From: an uncultured Lachnospiraceae bacterium
GTDB taxonomy: Bacteria > Bacillota > Clostridia > Lachnospirales > Lachnospiraceae
Reading direction: 5' to 3'
DNA: 26,152 nt
Assembly: GCA_910585255.1 (NCBI GenBank)
Contig: CAJUEI010000025.1
Span: forward strand, 1 to 26,152
The notes under the pieces are model-generated. The model was not told where the DNA came from, searched no databases, and was given only the letters and a program-made list of their open reading frames with translations. Shown piece after piece: positions 24,775 through 26,152 of this stretch. Position numbers and translations under genes: made by a program. Within the stretch, counting starts at the first letter, position 1, and the number at the start of each line of letters is the position of its first letter.

Positions 24775-25638
24775 TTAATTCTTCGGATATAACAATTCAT
24801 ACAGTTTTTCAGCTATCTCTTTTGGTGTCATAAACGCCGTATTCATTGCCATTTTTCCTGCCAAAGAAGGACTGAAATTTTGCACCTCTTGTTTGGTAAT
24901 ATTGTGCCATATCGGCAGTATTAGTTTTCCGCCATTTGACTCTCTTTGAAAAAGCCCTTCTAATTCATAATTTGTCCAATATTTGCTAATATAACTGCGA
25001 GATAATATAACCACACCAAATTTTGATTTTTTTAGCCCTTTATCAATCTCTGTTCGAATACTATCGCCCCACTTAATAGATATTGCATCATACCAAACTT
25101 TAAGACCAAAATCATTCTGCAATAACTGAACAAACTCATTGGCAAAACTTTCCTTATCTTCTGTAGAATGTGAAACAAAAACATCATATTCCTCCATAGA
25201 ATTAGTTTCAAATATTTGTTTTTCTGTCATGGAAACAGATTCTTCCTTTTGAATTTGTTTGGTTAATTCATCTATTTGTTGTTCATAAGCTGCAAAAATA
25301 TTTTGTTGCTGCTTTGCTAACTTTTTTGCTTGTGAATCTTCTTCTTTTTGTAGCTTATTAGCGGCATCTACTCTCTTTTTTCTTTTATCAGCTAATTTTT
25401 GATTTATATTTGCCTTATCAGTAAGTATTTTAGAAAGTTCCTTTTGATAATTTTGAATCTGTCGCATTTTTGATTGGTATGTACTCTGTGATGTATTTTT
25501 GGTAATGCTACGCTGTACATCACCAATTCTTTTTGTTTTATCAGCTTCTTTTTTTACTAAATCCGCCATTTTCTTTTCTAAATCTGCAATATCCTTATCT
25601 ATCTGATTAACGGAACGCTGTGCTTGTTCAACACTCAT
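24775..25638 (-). CDS. Coiled-coil TIR domain protein, probable NAD-consuming defence effector
   Basis: 287 residues; AAGGTGG lies before the ATG. Residues 1-135 are a long charged coiled coil (heptads of Lys/Glu/Gln/Ala). Residues 150-285 form a TIR domain: EYDVFVSHSTEDKESFA (box 1), the GLKVWYD strand, then VILSRSYISKYWTNYELEGL with E225, the position of the NADase glutamate in catalytic TIRs, and LPIWHN. Bacterial TIRs usually hydrolyse NAD or make a cyclic-ADPR signal in antiphage systems such as Thoeris. No ThsA-like partner is seen in the window. It lies next to an IS remnant, as accessory genes often do. A host-directed role is an alternative. Confidence 0.85.
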   Translation of the reverse strand: MSVEQAQRSVNQIDKDIADLEKKMADLVKKEADKTKRIGDVQRSITKNTSQSTYQSKMRQIQNYQKELSKILTDKANINQKLADKRKKRVDAANKLQKEEDSQAKKLAKQQQNIFAAYEQQIDELTKQIQKEESVSMTEKQIFETNSMEEYDVFVSHSTEDKESFANEFVQLLQNDFGLKVWYDAISIKWGDSIRTEIDKGLKKSKFGVVILSRSYISKYWTNYELEGLFQRESNGGKLILPIWHNITKQEVQNFSPSLAGKMAMNTAFMTPKEIAEKLYELLYPKN

Positions 25639-25689
25639 AAATTTACCACCTTATACTATATAAAACTACTTTCTACTTTTTTCACTATT

Positions 25690-25718
25690 ATTTTAGTCTT
25701 ATTCTGCGAGAAAAGCAA
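25690..25718 (-). promoter_or_regulatory. Candidate promoter of the TIR gene
   Basis: On the minus strand TTGCTT (25718-25713) and TAAAAT (25695-25690) are 17 bases apart, 52 bases before the ATG. Confidence 0.5.
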
Positions 25719-25742
25719 CCCCTTATGCTATAATAAATTGGG

Positions 25743-25781
25743 GCTGTCGCTTTAACGAATAAAAATTCGTGAAGCGGCAGC
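25743..25781 (-). terminator. Hairpin at the end of the IS remnant
   Basis: GCTGTCGCTT (25743-25752) pairs with AAGCGGCAGC (25772-25781) with one wobble, and ACGAAT (25755-25760) pairs with ATTCGT (25765-25770). It lies downstream of the transposase fragment in its direction of transcription, close to the likely IS end, and would keep IS transcription out of the TIR gene. Confidence 0.65.
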
Positions 25782-25908
25782 TTCATTTTCTCTGTTTTTA
25801 GCATGAAATCCAATGGCAACTACTAATTTATGCGGTCAACTGATAATAAAGGCATACTTTAATAAGCCATTTTTGATGGTCTAAAAATACATTTTGAAAA
25901 TTTAAAAT

Positions 25909-26152
25909 TTAGGCACTTTTCAGAGAAAATAAATGTGTTCCTGTCCTGCCTTTTTGAATTTTATTATGAAGCTTGTTTATATTCCGTGCCATGGCAAGCA
26001 GTGTGCTTTCTGCAAGCACATTGGATGCCCCTTTGCTTAAATATGAACTGCATGTCCTGCTTCAAATCCCCAAAAGAACCCTCTGCCTGAATACTCCGGT
26101 TTGTCCTGAAAAGTATGCCTTCATCCGAAAGAATCCGTTCCAGATCTTCTTT
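25909..26152 (-). pseudogene. IS1182-type transposase, C-terminal part, frameshifted
   Basis: Minus strand. One frame from the window end reads a conserved transposase C-terminal stretch, NRSIQAEGSFGDLKQDMQF (to 26045), and would then run into unrelated residues. The conserved continuation YLSKGASNVLAESTLLAMAR ... GTHLFSLKSA to the stop at 25909 is in another frame beginning at about 26043. The expected two residues between QF and YLS are missing, so a deletion of about 5 bases explains the break. The N-terminal part lies outside the window. The fragment resembles the IS1182 family (DDE transposase). It is probably inactive unless frameshifting restores it. Confidence 0.85.

Overview
The window looks like chromosomal DNA of a low-GC gut Clostridia, most likely a Lachnospiraceae. 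The grounds are strong AGGAGG ribosome binding sites, AT-rich intergenic DNA, a methionine T-box ahead of metG, the metG-tatD-rsmA order, a DUF6128-like protein of the kind I associate with Lachnospiraceae, choline-binding-type wall repeats and an IS1182-type transposase remnant. The species cannot be named from sequence alone.

Layout. 1-700: two head-to-head copies of a structured noncoding repeat. 697-2000: a membrane-anchored orphan protein and its terminator. 2066-4880: an opine-dehydrogenase-like gene and a flavin reductase, divergent from a LysR regulator. 4945-6717: a secreted wall-binding protein. 6945-9235: a GNAT acetyltransferase and a compact GATC-type restriction-modification pair (MutH/Sau3AI-like nuclease followed by a Dam-type methylase). 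9516-9768: a complete copy of the structured repeat. 9891-14722: tadA with a coupled acetyltransferase, a DUF6128-like protein and a chemotaxis receptor. 14848-18822: rsmA, tatD and metG, read leftward from one promoter and T-box. 18883-23596: a DUF885 lipoprotein divergent from an 891-residue secreted protein. 23687-26152: an RsiV-like lipoprotein, a coiled-coil TIR protein with a long structured 3' region, and a frameshifted IS1182-type transposase running off the window.

The most unusual content is a dispersed noncoding element of about 240-250 nt, present as two complete copies (256-492, 9516-9768), one cut by the window edge (1-84, minus strand) and one reduced core (12957-13029). It has a long terminal stem, a second 19-bp stem with a conserved T.T mismatch, and a two-hairpin head. 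All stems keep pairing while their sequences differ between copies, and the internal loops are conserved. That is the mark of selection on a folded RNA, or on a mobile DNA hairpin that needs folding. I do not recognise it as a named family. The accessory genes (restriction-modification, TIR, IS) and the housekeeping block (metG-tatD-rsmA, tadA) are interleaved with these copies.
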